Source of the DNA: Verrucomicrobiota bacterium
GTDB lineage: Bacteria; Verrucomicrobiota; Verrucomicrobiia; Opitutales; Opitutaceae
Length of the DNA: 64,000 nucleotides
NCBI GenBank assembly: GCA_016871755.1
Contig: VHCJ01000004.1
Coordinates: 162,909-226,908, forward strand
Reading direction: 5' to 3'
Both the position numbers and the translations under genes were made by a program. The notes below the pieces were generated by a model. That model was given only the letters and a program-made list of their open reading frames with translations, was not told the DNA's origin and made no database searches. Shown piece by piece: positions 35,762 to 45,700 of this stretch (within the stretch, counting starts at the first letter, position 1; each line of letters begins with the position of its first letter).

Positions 35762-36754
35762 ATGTCCTCCCCAGCCGCCTTCTTCCGTCGTCTCACCCTT
35801 GCCGCCCTGGGTGGCATCCTCCTGCTCACCAGTGCCTGCCAGCCTCAGACGCCCCCGCCGGCCGCTTCCGGGTCGACCAAAGGGGTGATTCGCTCGGTGG
35901 GACTCACCGTGGGCGATCTCGCCAATCCGTTCTTCGTCCAGATCGCGAAGGGTGCCGAGGCAAAGGTGCGCGAACTCGGCGGGGCCGGGGTCACTTTCAC
36001 GGCGGTGTCCAGCGGCTATGATCTCAATCGTCAGGCCAATCAGATCGACGATTTCATCGCGGCGGGCACCGATCTCCTGCTGCTCAACGCGGCGGACTCA
36101 CAGGGCATCGCCCCGGCGGTGCGCAAGGCGCGGGCGGCGGGCATGACCGTGATCGCGATCGACGTGGCTGCGGACGGCGGAGTCGACGGCACCGTGATGT
36201 CCGACAACGTCCAGGCGGGCCGCATCGCCGCCGAGTACCTCGTGCAGCGCCTCAAGGGCAGGGGCAACGTCGTCATCATCAACGGACCCCCGGTCTCCGC
36301 AGTCACCGATCGGGTGGCCGGAGCCGTGGCGGCGTTCGCCGCTGCGCCTGGGATTACGCTGCTCTCGCGCGACCAGAACGCCTTCGGCAATCGGGATGGC
36401 GGCCTCGCGGTGATGAATGACCTGCTCGTGGCGAACCCACGCATCGACGCAGTGTTTGCCGTCAATGACCCGACCGGCCTCGGTGCCGCGCTGGCCGTGC
36501 GGCAGTCGCGTCGCGCTGGGGTGATCATCGCGGCCGTGGATGGCGCACCCGACGTCGAGGCAGCGCTGGCCGATCCCAGCAATGCCTTGGTGGCGAGCGC
36601 GGCTCAGGATCCGTTCACAATGGCGGCTCGGGCGGTTGAATTCGGATTCCAACTCCGCTCTGGGTCCGCGCCGGCCGACCGCCTCATCCGCATTCCGGTC
36701 ACGCTGGTGACACGGGACACTCTCCCGAACTACCGCGGCTGGACGGCGAAATGA
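35762..36754 (+). CDS. Ribose-type sugar ABC transporter substrate-binding lipoprotein
   Basis: A 330-residue periplasmic-binding protein of the RbsB class. A signal peptide with lipobox LLTSAC makes it a lipoprotein, then a Pro/Ala linker leads to VGLTVGDLANPFFVQIAKGAE, the typical first strand. VSSGYDLNRQANQIDDFIAAGTDLLLLNAADS and NGPPVSAVTDRVAGA follow as in RbsB. It binds a sugar in the periplasm and delivers it to the permease at 38286. Its stop overlaps the ATPase start (ATGA). The ligand is not readable; the setting suggests a sugar related to the sugar acids handled by the neighbours. Confidence 0.9.
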   Translation: MSSPAAFFRRLTLAALGGILLLTSACQPQTPPPAASGSTKGVIRSVGLTVGDLANPFFVQIAKGAEAKVRELGGAGVTFTAVSSGYDLNRQANQIDDFIAAGTDLLLLNAADSQGIAPAVRKARAAGMTVIAIDVAADGGVDGTVMSDNVQAGRIAAEYLVQRLKGRGNVVIINGPPVSAVTDRVAGAVAAFAAAPGITLLSRDQNAFGNRDGGLAVMNDLLVANPRIDAVFAVNDPTGLGAALAVRQSRRAGVIIAAVDGAPDVEAALADPSNALVASAAQDPFTMAARAVEFGFQLRSGSAPADRLIRIPVTLVTRDTLPNYRGWTAK

Positions 36755-38289
36755 CCGAACGCGTCGAGAGCGCTGCTCCCGTGCTCGTGATGCGCGGGAT
36801 CACGAAGCAGTTCGGCGGTGTGACCGTGCTGCGTGGCGTGGACTTCAACGTTCGCGCCGGGGAAGTGCACGCGCTGATGGGAGAAAACGGCGCGGGCAAG
36901 AGCACGCTGATGAAGATTCTCGGCGGCGTGTTTCCGGCGACGGACGGGACGATCTCGCTCGCCGGTCGCCCGCTCATTGCTCGCGGGCCCAGCGATGCCC
37001 TGCGGGCGGGCGTCGCATTGATTCATCAGGAGATTTCACTCGTGCCGACGCTGAGCGTGGCGGAGAACATCCTGCTCGGGGCGGAGCCACGGCACCGGGT
37101 CCGGCGCTCGATCGACCGCGAGCGGATGCGGGAGGAGGCGCGGCGTCTGCTCGCGGCGCTGGACGACCGCATTTCTCCGGACGCCGCGGTGTCGGACCTG
37201 AGCCTTGCGGAGCAGCAGGTGGTGGAGATTGCGCGGGCGTTGCGGCACGAGAATCGGATCCTCGTGATGGACGAGCCGACGGCCGCGCTGTCAGAGCGCG
37301 AGGCGGAGCGTCTCTTCGCCCTCATTCGTCGCCTTCGCGACCAAGGTGTCGGCATCGTCTACATCAGCCACCGCATGCCCGAAGTGGAGCGACTGGCGGA
37401 CCGGGTGACGGTGCTGCGTGACGGCGAGCATGCCGGGGAACTTTCGCGCGGAGGTTTCGACCGGATCCGCATTGTGGCGCTGATGGTGGGGCGGGCCGTG
37501 CCCGAACTTGCAGCCGAGCACCGAAGCGCGGCGGAGCGTCCGGCCCGCCTGGAGGTCCAAGCGCTTTCGGACACCGTCGGCCGCGTGCACGGTGTCGACT
37601 TGATGGTGGAGGCGGGGGAGATCCTCGGCCTCGCGGGACTGATGGGGGCGGGCCGCTCTGAACTCGCCCGCCTGATCGCCGGCATCGATCCCCGCTCAGC
37701 GGGCCGCATCCGGCTGGATGGCGAGGAGGTGTCGCTCGACTCCCCTCGGGCCGCGTTTGCGGCCGGAGTGGCGTATCTCCCTGAGGACCGGAAGTCGCAG
37801 GGGCTCTTCTTGCAGCGTTCGGCGGGGGAGAACATGACGATGACCCTGGCGGGCCCGAGTTCCCGCGGCGGAGTGCTGCGCCCGACGCTCCTGCGGGACT
37901 ATGGCCGGCGCGCGGTCGCGGCATTCGGGATCCGGCTCACGGGCTTGGAGCAGGAGGCCCGGCTCCTCTCGGGCGGCAACCAGCAGAAGCTGCTCTTCGC
38001 GAGGGCGCTGGCGCTTGAGCCGCGCGTGCTCCTGCTCGACGAACCGACCCGGGGCGTGGACGTCGGGGCGAAGCAGGAGATCTACCGGAAGATCACCGAA
38101 ATCGCCGCGAGCGGCGTGGCGGTGGTGGTGATCTCCAGCGAATTGCCCGAGCTCCTGCTCCTGTGTCCGCGCATCGCGGTGCTTCATGAAGGTCGCCTCG
38201 CGGGCGTGCTCGACCGAGCGAAGGATGATGTCACGCAGGAGACCCTGATGGCGCTCGCCACCGGCCACCCGCCGGACGCACTCTCATGA
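36751..38289 (+). CDS. Sugar ABC transporter ATP-binding protein (RbsA/MglA type)
   Basis: A 512-residue tandem ATPase. The first nucleotide-binding domain has Walker A GENGAGKST, a signature region DLSLAEQQVVEIARAL and Walker B ILVMDEPTAALS. The second has a degenerate Walker A (GLMGAGRSE), signature LSGGNQQK and Walker B VLLLDEPTRGVDVG. This asymmetry is normal for RbsA/MglA/XylG. It powers import through the RbsC-like permease. Starts and stops overlap both neighbours by ATGA, so the three genes form a tight operon. Confidence 0.93.
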   Translation: MTERVESAAPVLVMRGITKQFGGVTVLRGVDFNVRAGEVHALMGENGAGKSTLMKILGGVFPATDGTISLAGRPLIARGPSDALRAGVALIHQEISLVPTLSVAENILLGAEPRHRVRRSIDRERMREEARRLLAALDDRISPDAAVSDLSLAEQQVVEIARALRHENRILVMDEPTAALSEREAERLFALIRRLRDQGVGIVYISHRMPEVERLADRVTVLRDGEHAGELSRGGFDRIRIVALMVGRAVPELAAEHRSAAERPARLEVQALSDTVGRVHGVDLMVEAGEILGLAGLMGAGRSELARLIAGIDPRSAGRIRLDGEEVSLDSPRAAFAAGVAYLPEDRKSQGLFLQRSAGENMTMTLAGPSSRGGVLRPTLLRDYGRRAVAAFGIRLTGLEQEARLLSGGNQQKLLFARALALEPRVLLLDEPTRGVDVGAKQEIYRKITEIAASGVAVVVISSELPELLLLCPRIAVLHEGRLAGVLDRAKDDVTQETLMALATGHPPDALS

Positions 38290-39257
38290 AAGCCTCCACC
38301 GTCACCCCGTCGCGCGCACCGTCGGCGACCCGCCGCTGGCTGCGGGCCGTCGGCATCCTCCCCGTGCTGCTGGGCGTGATCCTCCTGTTCGCGCTGCTGA
38401 CTCCGAAGTTCCTCACCGCCGACAACGCGGTGAACGTCGCCCGTCAGGCCTCGATCAACCTCGTGCTCGCGGCTGGCATGACGCTCGTGATCCTGACCCG
38501 CGGCATCGACCTCGCGGCTGGGTCCGTGCTCGGCATGTGTGCGGTGATTTCCGTGATGCTCTCGCTCTCGCCCGCCTTGGCGCCATTGGCGATTCCGGTG
38601 GCCCTGCTCGCTGGAGCGGCGGTTGGCGCCGGGACCGGGGCGGTCGTGGCCTACGGTGGCCTGCCGCCCTTCATCGTGACATTGGGCACCTACACGGCGC
38701 TGCGCGGCGCAGCGTACCTTCTCGCGGACGGTCGCACCGTCATCAACAACGACCTCGGCTTCGCGTGGATCGGCAACGATTACCTCGGGCCGCTGCCGTG
38801 GCTGGTCGTGATCGCGCTGGCCGTGGTCACCGTGGTGGGATTCCTCCTCCGGCGCACCGTTCTGGGGCTCCACATCTACGCGGTCGGAGGCAATCCGGAG
38901 GCGGCCCGGCTCACGGGCGTCAACGTCGGCTTCACCCTCGTGTCCGTCTACGCGATCAGCGGCCTTCTCTCCGCGCTCGGTGGCGTCATGAGTGCTAGTC
39001 GCCTTTACAGCGCAAACGGGCAACTCGGGACGGGTTACGAGTTGGATGCGATTGCGGCCGTGATCCTCGGCGGGACGAGTTTCGCGGGCGGGATCGGTGG
39101 CATTCTCGGCACCCTCTACGGCGCGCTCATCATCGCGGTGCTGAACAACGGGCTGACCCTGATGAACGTCTCGTACTTCTGGCAGCTCGTGGTCAAGGGC
39201 CTGGTCATCGTGATCGCCGTGGCATCGGACCGTCTGCGCACCCGGCACCTCGGTTAG
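38286..39257 (+). CDS. Sugar ABC transporter permease (RbsC type)
   Basis: A 323-residue inner-membrane permease of the BPD_transp_2 family with eight to ten helices. Markers are ARQASINLVLAAGMTLVILTRGIDLAAGSVLG, PPFIVTLGTYTALRGAAYL, YAVGGNPEAARLTGVNV and AVILGGTSFAGGIGGILGTLYGALI, all standard for RbsC. It completes the three-part importer started at 35762. The 168 bases after it, before a convergent RraA-like gene, contain a 5-bp CCAGG/CCTGG hairpin and nothing else I can name. Confidence 0.93.
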   Translation: MKASTVTPSRAPSATRRWLRAVGILPVLLGVILLFALLTPKFLTADNAVNVARQASINLVLAAGMTLVILTRGIDLAAGSVLGMCAVISVMLSLSPALAPLAIPVALLAGAAVGAGTGAVVAYGGLPPFIVTLGTYTALRGAAYLLADGRTVINNDLGFAWIGNDYLGPLPWLVVIALAVVTVVGFLLRRTVLGLHIYAVGGNPEAARLTGVNVGFTLVSVYAISGLLSALGGVMSASRLYSANGQLGTGYELDAIAAVILGGTSFAGGIGGILGTLYGALIIAVLNNGLTLMNVSYFWQLVVKGLVIVIAVASDRLRTRHLG

Positions 39258-39425
39258 CGACGACGTTCCGGAGCAGGGTGATGTCACGCGTGACGCAGAT
39301 GCGGCGCGCGGGGCGACCGCCGCGGGCAGCGCTGAGGCTCGAGGCACCGCGGCGGGACCTCCAGGTTTGCGGCCTGGGGCGGCGCCGCGCCGAGCGGACC
39401 GCCGCGTCGCCCGTCGGCTGGGACC

Positions 39426-40151
39426 TCAGCGTTTCGGAGCGCTGACGCAGTCGGTGAAGCCGTATTCGACGAGCAGCTTCTGCACGTGGGCCCGTTTCTC
39501 GGCGAGCGAGCGGTCGTTGCGGCGCCACACCACATGCGCCGCGTGCTCGAAGGCGCGCATCCGGACGGCGCGCTGGGCGAGCTGATCGATGCTGCCGTGC
39601 GGAATTCGGATCACGCCCTCGTTATTGGCGTGGATGACGTCGCCGGGTCGGATGGTGATGCCGCCCACCTCGACCGGTCGGTTGGTGGCGCGGAAGCGCA
39701 GCGGACCGTGATGGATACACGTGCCGCGGCAGTAGGCGGCGAACGGCGTGGAGAGCAGTCCGGGAATGTCGCGGATGCGACCGTCGCTGACCAGCGCCTC
39801 GCAGCCGACCGTCCGCAGGACCTTGGCCATGCCGTCGCCCATCATGCACTCGTGGTCTGGCCGCGAGCCGACCGCCTTGACGACCCAGATGATGGGGAGT
39901 TTCGCAGCGGACATTTCCTCAAGCTGCCGCCAGTAGAGCTCGGCGTCGGCGGTTCCGCCGGGCGTGCTCGTGTCGAGTTCGGCGGTGAAGGCGATGCCCA
40001 CGTGCGGGCCGAGGCTGGGGGTGACGGACTGGATGTCGCCCCTGAGGTAAAACTCGTGGGCGGGCGTCGGATCGATCAATCCGATCGTGTTGGCGAGCAG
40101 CGCGGTGTCGAAATCGCGCAATTCCTGAAGAGTGCCGAGGGTGAGAGTCAT
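39426..40151 (-). CDS. RraA-like / HMG aldolase family protein
   Basis: A 241-residue protein with the RraA fold signature [27 protein letters not shown], in which the Arg and Asp of GRIRD match the metal- and substrate-binding positions of 4-hydroxy-4-methyl-2-oxoglutarate aldolase and oxaloacetate decarboxylase. [22 protein letters not shown] near the C-terminus is also typical. True RraA inhibits RNase E and is about 160 residues; this longer form, beside sugar-acid genes, is more likely a catabolic lyase. It converges on the ABC operon and is divergent from rsgA. Confidence 0.8.
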   Translation of the reverse strand: MTLTLGTLQELRDFDTALLANTIGLIDPTPAHEFYLRGDIQSVTPSLGPHVGIAFTAELDTSTPGGTADAELYWRQLEEMSAAKLPIIWVVKAVGSRPDHECMMGDGMAKVLRTVGCEALVSDGRIRDIPGLLSTPFAAYCRGTCIHHGPLRFRATNRPVEVGGITIRPGDVIHANNEGVIRIPHGSIDQLAQRAVRMRAFEHAAHVVWRRNDRSLAEKRAHVQKLLVEYGFTDCVSAPKR

Positions 40152-40272
40152 GGGAGGGGACCCCGAAGCTGATCCGGCGACCGGAGCGGCGCGAGGCCGA
40201 AACGCTGGTCAGTCGGGCGGTCCAGCCGCCTCTTCGCTCGCCAGCGGAGGCCCGGCGGGCCACGCTCCGGGC

Positions 40273-41364
40273 ATGACGTTGGCGGAACTAGGCTGGGACG
40301 ACCGATGGGTGGAGGCTTTTGCGTCGCACGCCGCGGCTGGGCTCCTGCCTGGCCGGGTCGTCTGTGAATTACGGCGCAAGTTCTACGCGGTGCACCTGGC
40401 GGACGGCGAGGTGCTGGCGGAGTGTGCGGCGGGGTTCTTCCACGAAGCGCGGGAAGCCGGACAGTTCCCAGCGGTGGGCGACTGGGTGGCGGTGGCGCGT
40501 CGGGAGGAGGGCGGGCGGGTGGACCTGCGGGCGGTGCTGCCGCGGCGGACAAAGTTTTCCCGGCGGGCGGCGGGCAGCGAGGCCATCGAGCAGATCGTGG
40601 CGGCCAACGTCGATCGGGTCCTGCTCGTCGGCAGCCTTGACCGCGGCGTCAATCCGCAGCGGCTGCAGCGCTTTCTCGTGGCGGCCCAAGCAAGCGGCGC
40701 GGTGCCGGCGGTCGTCCTGAACAAGGCGGACGCGGCAGCGGCGGCGGAGTCGGAAGCCGAGGCGGTGCGGGCGCTGGTTCCGGGCGTCGACGTGTTCGTC
40801 ACCAGCGCACGGACGCGACGAGGATTGAAGGCCCTGCTCAGCGCGCTCGGTTCGGGTCGGCCGCAGACCGTGGCGTTCATTGGCTCGTCCGGCGTCGGCA
40901 AATCGAGCCTGATCAACGCGCTCGTCCGTGAGCAGGCGCTGCCGACCGCGGAGGTGCGGGACAAGGATGGCAAGGGACGGCATACGACGACGCGGCGCGA
41001 GGTCGTGGCGGGACCCGGAGGGCTCCTTTTCATTGATACGCCCGGGATGCGGGAGTTGCAGCTCTGGGAGTTCGACGAAGGCATTGAGCAGGCTTTCGCC
41101 GACATCCTCGACCTCGCCGCGCGCTGCCGCTTCGGACGGTGCGCCCACGAGACTGAGGCCGGTTGCGCGGTCCGGGCGGCGCTCGCCAGCGGGGTGCTCG
41201 CGCCGGCTCGCTGGGTGAGCTACCGCAAGCTCCGGGCGGAGCAGGCCGCCGCGCGTCCGCGCGAACGCAAGCCGGGCGCGCTGGCGAGCAAGCCGGGCTG
41301 GCGCCGGGCGCTGGGCGACGGCGGCGGGACCGGCCGAGGGCGAATCACGCCGGACCGGGAGTAG
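40273..41364 (+). CDS. rsgA: Small ribosomal subunit biogenesis GTPase RsgA
   Basis: A 363-residue circularly permuted GTPase. The N-terminal OB-fold includes LPRRTKFSRRAAG. G-motifs come in permuted order: G4 LNKAD, then the G5-like VTSAR, G1 GSSGVGKSSLIN, G2 in KGRHTTTRRE and G3 IDTPGMRE. The C-terminal zinc site is CRFGRCAHETEAGC. RsgA checks late 30S assembly near the decoding site. ATG 40273 starts MTLAELGWDDRW; the earlier in-frame start at 40132 overlaps the neighbouring gene. An Arg-rich tail ends the protein 4 bases from the convergent DUF1552 gene. Confidence 0.93.
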   Translation: MTLAELGWDDRWVEAFASHAAAGLLPGRVVCELRRKFYAVHLADGEVLAECAAGFFHEAREAGQFPAVGDWVAVARREEGGRVDLRAVLPRRTKFSRRAAGSEAIEQIVAANVDRVLLVGSLDRGVNPQRLQRFLVAAQASGAVPAVVLNKADAAAAAESEAEAVRALVPGVDVFVTSARTRRGLKALLSALGSGRPQTVAFIGSSGVGKSSLINALVREQALPTAEVRDKDGKGRHTTTRREVVAGPGGLLFIDTPGMRELQLWEFDEGIEQAFADILDLAARCRFGRCAHETEAGCAVRAALASGVLAPARWVSYRKLRAEQAAARPRERKPGALASKPGWRRALGDGGGTGRGRITPDRE

Positions 41365-41368
41365 GCGC

Positions 41369-42673
41369 TCAGACCTCCTCGAGCGGACTTGCGGCGTCGC
41401 CGAATTTGGGCAGGCGCACGTTCATCTTGTCCATCATCGAAAGATAGAGGCGGCACATCTGGCGCTCCGGTTTCCCGGAGTAGTCGAGGATTCGCCCCCC
41501 TTGGATGCGACCGCCCCCGCCACCCACGAGCACCGTCGGGAGCTGGCGCGCGTCGTGAGTCCCGGTCAGCATGCTGGAGCAGAAGAGGATCATGGAGTTG
41601 TCCAGCAGCGTGCGCGGTCCCTCCTGAATCGCATCGAGTCGCCGGGCGATGTAGGCGACCTGCTCGGTGAAGAACTGATTCACCTTGAGCCAATCCGGGG
41701 TGTCGGAGTGGGAGAGGAGGTGGTGGATCATGTAGTCCACCCCGAGGTTCGGGAAACGCAGGGCGGAGTGGTCGTTGTTCAGCTTGAGGGTCGAAATCCG
41801 GGTGGCGTCGGTTTGGAAGCCGAGCACGAGGATGTCCGCCATCAGACGCATGTGTTCCGCGATATCCTGCGGAATGCCATCGGCCGGACGCGGCATGTTC
41901 GGCTTCTGCAGGGTCGGCCGCCAGCCTTGGAGTTCACCCTTGCGGCCCGCGCCCTCGATCCGCTGCTCCACGTCCCTCACGGAGTGCAGGTACTCATCGA
42001 GCTTGCTTTGGTCCGAGCGGCTGATGCGGCGACGGAGGCTGGAGGCGTCATCCAGGACCGCATCAAGGACGCTCTTGTCGCCGCGCTGCACCTCGTCCTT
42101 GAAAAGACGATCGAAGGCCAGCGCGGGGTAGATCTCGAGGGGCGTCGGGGTGGTCGGCGAACTCCACGAAATGTGCGAACTGTAGAGCATCGAGTAGTTC
42201 TTGTGCACCGCCGGGTTCGACTTCTCGCAACCGAGCACGAGGCTCGGCACCTTCGTCGAATTGCCGTACCGCTGCGCCAGGACCTGATCGACGCTGGTTC
42301 CGGAGCGGATCTCGCCGCCCGAGGCAAGGGGTGCGCCCGAGAGCAGGTTGCCGGTCTGGGAACTGTGAATGTTCCCCTTGAGGGCCTGCTCGTTGTAGAG
42401 ACCGCGGATGAAGAGCATTTTCCGGCGATGCTCCGCCAGGGGGGTCAGCACCTGACCGAGCTCCATCGTGGCGCCTGATCCCTTCGCCCACCATTCCCGG
42501 CTGTGAAAACCGTTGCCGGAGAAGAGCACGGCCAGTCGCACCGGCGCCTCGCTCGCCGGTTCGGAGCCGCGGACTTCATCGCCCCACACGTTGAGGGACT
42601 CGAACCAAGGCAGGGCCATCGTGACTCCGACTCCACGGAGAAAGGTGCGGCGGGAGAAGCGATACGTGCTCAT
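41369..42673 (-). CDS. DUF1552 secreted protein with Tat signal
   Basis: A 434-residue protein beginning MSTYRFSRRTFLRGVGVTMALPW, a Tat signal (SRRTFLRG) followed by a hydrophobic stretch. RLAVLFSGNGFHSREWW, SGAPLASGGEIRSGTSVDQVLAQRYG and LRFPNLGVDYMIHHLLSH fit the DUF1552 family common in Planctomycetota and Verrucomicrobiota. Its biochemical role is unknown; the fold is related to sulfatase-like DUF1501 proteins. It lies 27 bases downstream of the DUF1592 cytochrome gene, a pairing seen widely in these phyla, so the two probably form one exported complex or pathway. Confidence 0.85.
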   Translation of the reverse strand: MSTYRFSRRTFLRGVGVTMALPWFESLNVWGDEVRGSEPASEAPVRLAVLFSGNGFHSREWWAKGSGATMELGQVLTPLAEHRRKMLFIRGLYNEQALKGNIHSSQTGNLLSGAPLASGGEIRSGTSVDQVLAQRYGNSTKVPSLVLGCEKSNPAVHKNYSMLYSSHISWSSPTTPTPLEIYPALAFDRLFKDEVQRGDKSVLDAVLDDASSLRRRISRSDQSKLDEYLHSVRDVEQRIEGAGRKGELQGWRPTLQKPNMPRPADGIPQDIAEHMRLMADILVLGFQTDATRISTLKLNNDHSALRFPNLGVDYMIHHLLSHSDTPDWLKVNQFFTEQVAYIARRLDAIQEGPRTLLDNSMILFCSSMLTGTHDARQLPTVLVGGGGGRIQGGRILDYSGKPERQMCRLYLSMMDKMNVRLPKFGDAASPLEEV

Positions 42674-42700
42674 GATCGGGGGGTGTTGAGGGGGAGGGGA

Positions 42701-45700
42701 CTAGGGTTCGAAACTGGTTTCCTGACCACGGATCTCGCGGAACTGCCGACTCAGCACGATCGCCTCGATGGCGACGCTGACCCGGAAGCCGTTTTCCTGC
42801 ATGCGGGTGGTCATCTCCGTGAGCAGGGCCTCATCGGACAAGGCGACCGAGCGGCCGAGCGCGTAGCCGAGCAGCTTACGGTTGAACTGGCGCAGGAACG
42901 CGGCGCGCCGTCCACCCAGGAGGTACGCACGGAGACCCGGCATGCCCTCAAGCTCGACACCGTCCTTCGTGCGCGTGCGCACGTCGATCGGCCGCCCGCC
43001 AAGATCGTGGTCCCGTCGTCGACCGATCGCATCGAATTCCTCCAATGCGAAGCCCAGGGGATCGATCCGCGCATGGCAACTGGCGCACCGCGGATCGGAC
43101 GTGTGCCGCGCGGTCAACTCCCGCACTGTGAGCAGTTCGCTCGCCTCGTCGGGGGGTAGCTGCGGCACGTCCGGCGGCGGACGCGGCAACTTCTCGCCCA
43201 GCAGCACTTCTGAAACCCAGTTGCCCCGCAGGATGGGGCTGGTGCGCGACGCGCCGGAGTGCTTCGCCAGGGTCGTCGCCATCCCCAGGATGCCACCGCG
43301 GCCATGGGCTTGAAGTCCGTCCACGCGGCGATACTCCTCGCCGCTGACTCCCGGCACTCCGTAGTGCGCGGCCAGTGCCTCGTTCAGGAAACTGTGGTCG
43401 GCGTCGAGGATGGAAAGGACTGAGCCGTCGGATTGAAAGAGGTCCGTAAAGAAGCGAATGGACTCCTCGTACATCGCCGTCCGCAGGGCGACGAACGACG
43501 GGAAGTGCCGCTCACTCTTCTCGTCCAAGGTGTCAAAGTCCCGGATGTGCAGCCACTGGCAGGCAAATTCGGTGGCGAGGCGGCGCGCTTTACCATCGGC
43601 GAGCATCCGTCTGACCTGGGCGGAGAGCGTGGCATCGTCGCGGAGGCGGCCCGCCGCCGCTGCCTCGCGCAGGGGCGCATCGGGCAGGGAGGACCACAGG
43701 AAGTAGCTCAGCCGCGTCGCCAATTCCCAGTCTTTGACCGGGGTCGTATCGGTCACGTGACTCGGCACCTCCAAGCGGTAGAGGAAGTGGGGTGACACGA
43801 AGACCCGGGCCAACACGAGGCGGATGGCTTCGTCGTGGGCGACCTCCTGGGTGCGCAGCCGTTCGTACAGCGATACGAGCTCGCGGCGCTCATCCGGGGC
43901 GAGCGGGCGCCGGTAAGCCCGCTCCGCAATGTCAGAGAGGGCGGCGACGTGCGCGGGCTCGCTTGCCCGCAGTTGGCGGCGAAACGCGGCCGCGCGATCC
44001 GCGATCGGCTGGCGGGCGGGTTCGAATACGCTCGGATCACCATCCTGCGTCGCGTACTGCCACAGTTGCTCAAACACATCGACGAGATCCAGGGCGTCCT
44101 GACTGACGAAGCGGAGTTGATCCCAAAGCCGGTCCAGCTTGGCCCGCCGCGCATCATCCAGCAGCAACCGCCGCAATGGCTCGTCCTCGCGATGGAAGAG
44201 GGTGAGGGTGACCACCTCATCATAAGGTACGATGGTCGAGTAGCACGATGCGGCGGGGAACACTTGCCGGAATTCCTCGAAGCCCGAGACAAAGCGAGCC
44301 TGCGTCCGGCTTTCGGCACGAACCAGCACCGGACTGGAGTGGGAGAGCTGGCGGTTGTCGTCCGTCCACGACCCGGCGCGCGTCTCTTCCTTGACTCGAA
44401 TCGCCACCAATCCGGCGACCGATTCGGGACGCTCGGTCAGCACCTGCAACTGCGCGCTGCCCTCCCGGCCGCGCTCGGGGTCCAAGTGGCCCGTCACGAC
44501 CAACTCGCTCCCCTCCGCGAGGGCCGCGGGCAGACGAATCTCGATCACCTCGGGAGCGCTCGCGACGAGGCTGCCCGCATCTACCGGGCCGCCGCCCGGA
44601 ACCGGCCGCCCGAAGCGCCCGGGGTCGAGCCCCCACTGCTCCTGATCCGTCCGATCGCCGGCCGGAGCTCCGCGTGCGACGAGATCCGCCGGAAGAAGAG
44701 GGCCGCCGTAGGCCTCCAGCATCCGGCGCAGTTTCGCATCCGGGGTGTTCCGGTCCGTCGGCAGGGGTCCGGTGAGCAGGGTTTGGATCGCCTGCGCCAG
44801 GCGCTGCTTCTCCGCGGCATCGGGCGCGGTCTGCCATTGCGCGAGGAGGGATCCGGCAGGAATGACGCGCTCCGCAGCCGGCAGAGGCACATCCGCCTCC
44901 GCGTAAAACTGCCAAACCCCGGCGTTCCCAAAGCGATCCGCCCGGGGATTGGCGGCCCCGAGATCGTCGCAGAGGTCCGCAATCAGATTCCAAGTCCGTG
45001 GCTGCGGCCCGCTGCCCGTGAGCACCAGTTCGAGGGCAGTGAGATCGCATCCCTGATCGCCGTTGGAGCTGATGAGGAGCGACAGCAGATCGCCGGGCAA
45101 GACCGCGACGGAGTCGATTGGGCCCACTTTGGCCTGACCGCCGCTGACTTTTCCCGACGCCAGCGCCTGCCGCGTCTGCCCCCGGCGAAGTTCGAGTGAC
45201 CACCGAACGCCGTTGCCGCATCCGTGATAAGCGTCGATCACCATGCCCTCAATCCGCAGGACGTCGGCTCCCGGACTTCTCCAACCCACGCCGGCCTGTC
45301 GCTTCACGGATGGCAGGACCGCGATGCTGCGGGGGGCCAGCGTCCCGGGGATGCGCACGGTCTGGTCCGAGGGATTGGCGAGGATGTACGGGCCCTCGGC
45401 CACGCCCCACCCATTCACAAAGTCGTGGTTGCCGTGGCGACGAATCGGCGCCGATAGCAAGTCACTCGCCTCCACCCGGGGTGTGGTGGAAGCTCCGAGA
45501 TAGTCGGACCAAAGATTCACCGCCTCCGGCTTGACGCCGTGAGCGGCCGCGAGCGTCGATAGGTTGCGGGTTTCCCCGGGGACCGCGTCCTCTCCCAAGG
45601 CGTTGAGGCAGCCGGCGACCTCCGAAAAGACCAGTTTCCGCCGTTGTTCAAGGTGGCGCGCGACGGCGCGGACATCCCGGAGCAGCAGATCGGGACGCCC

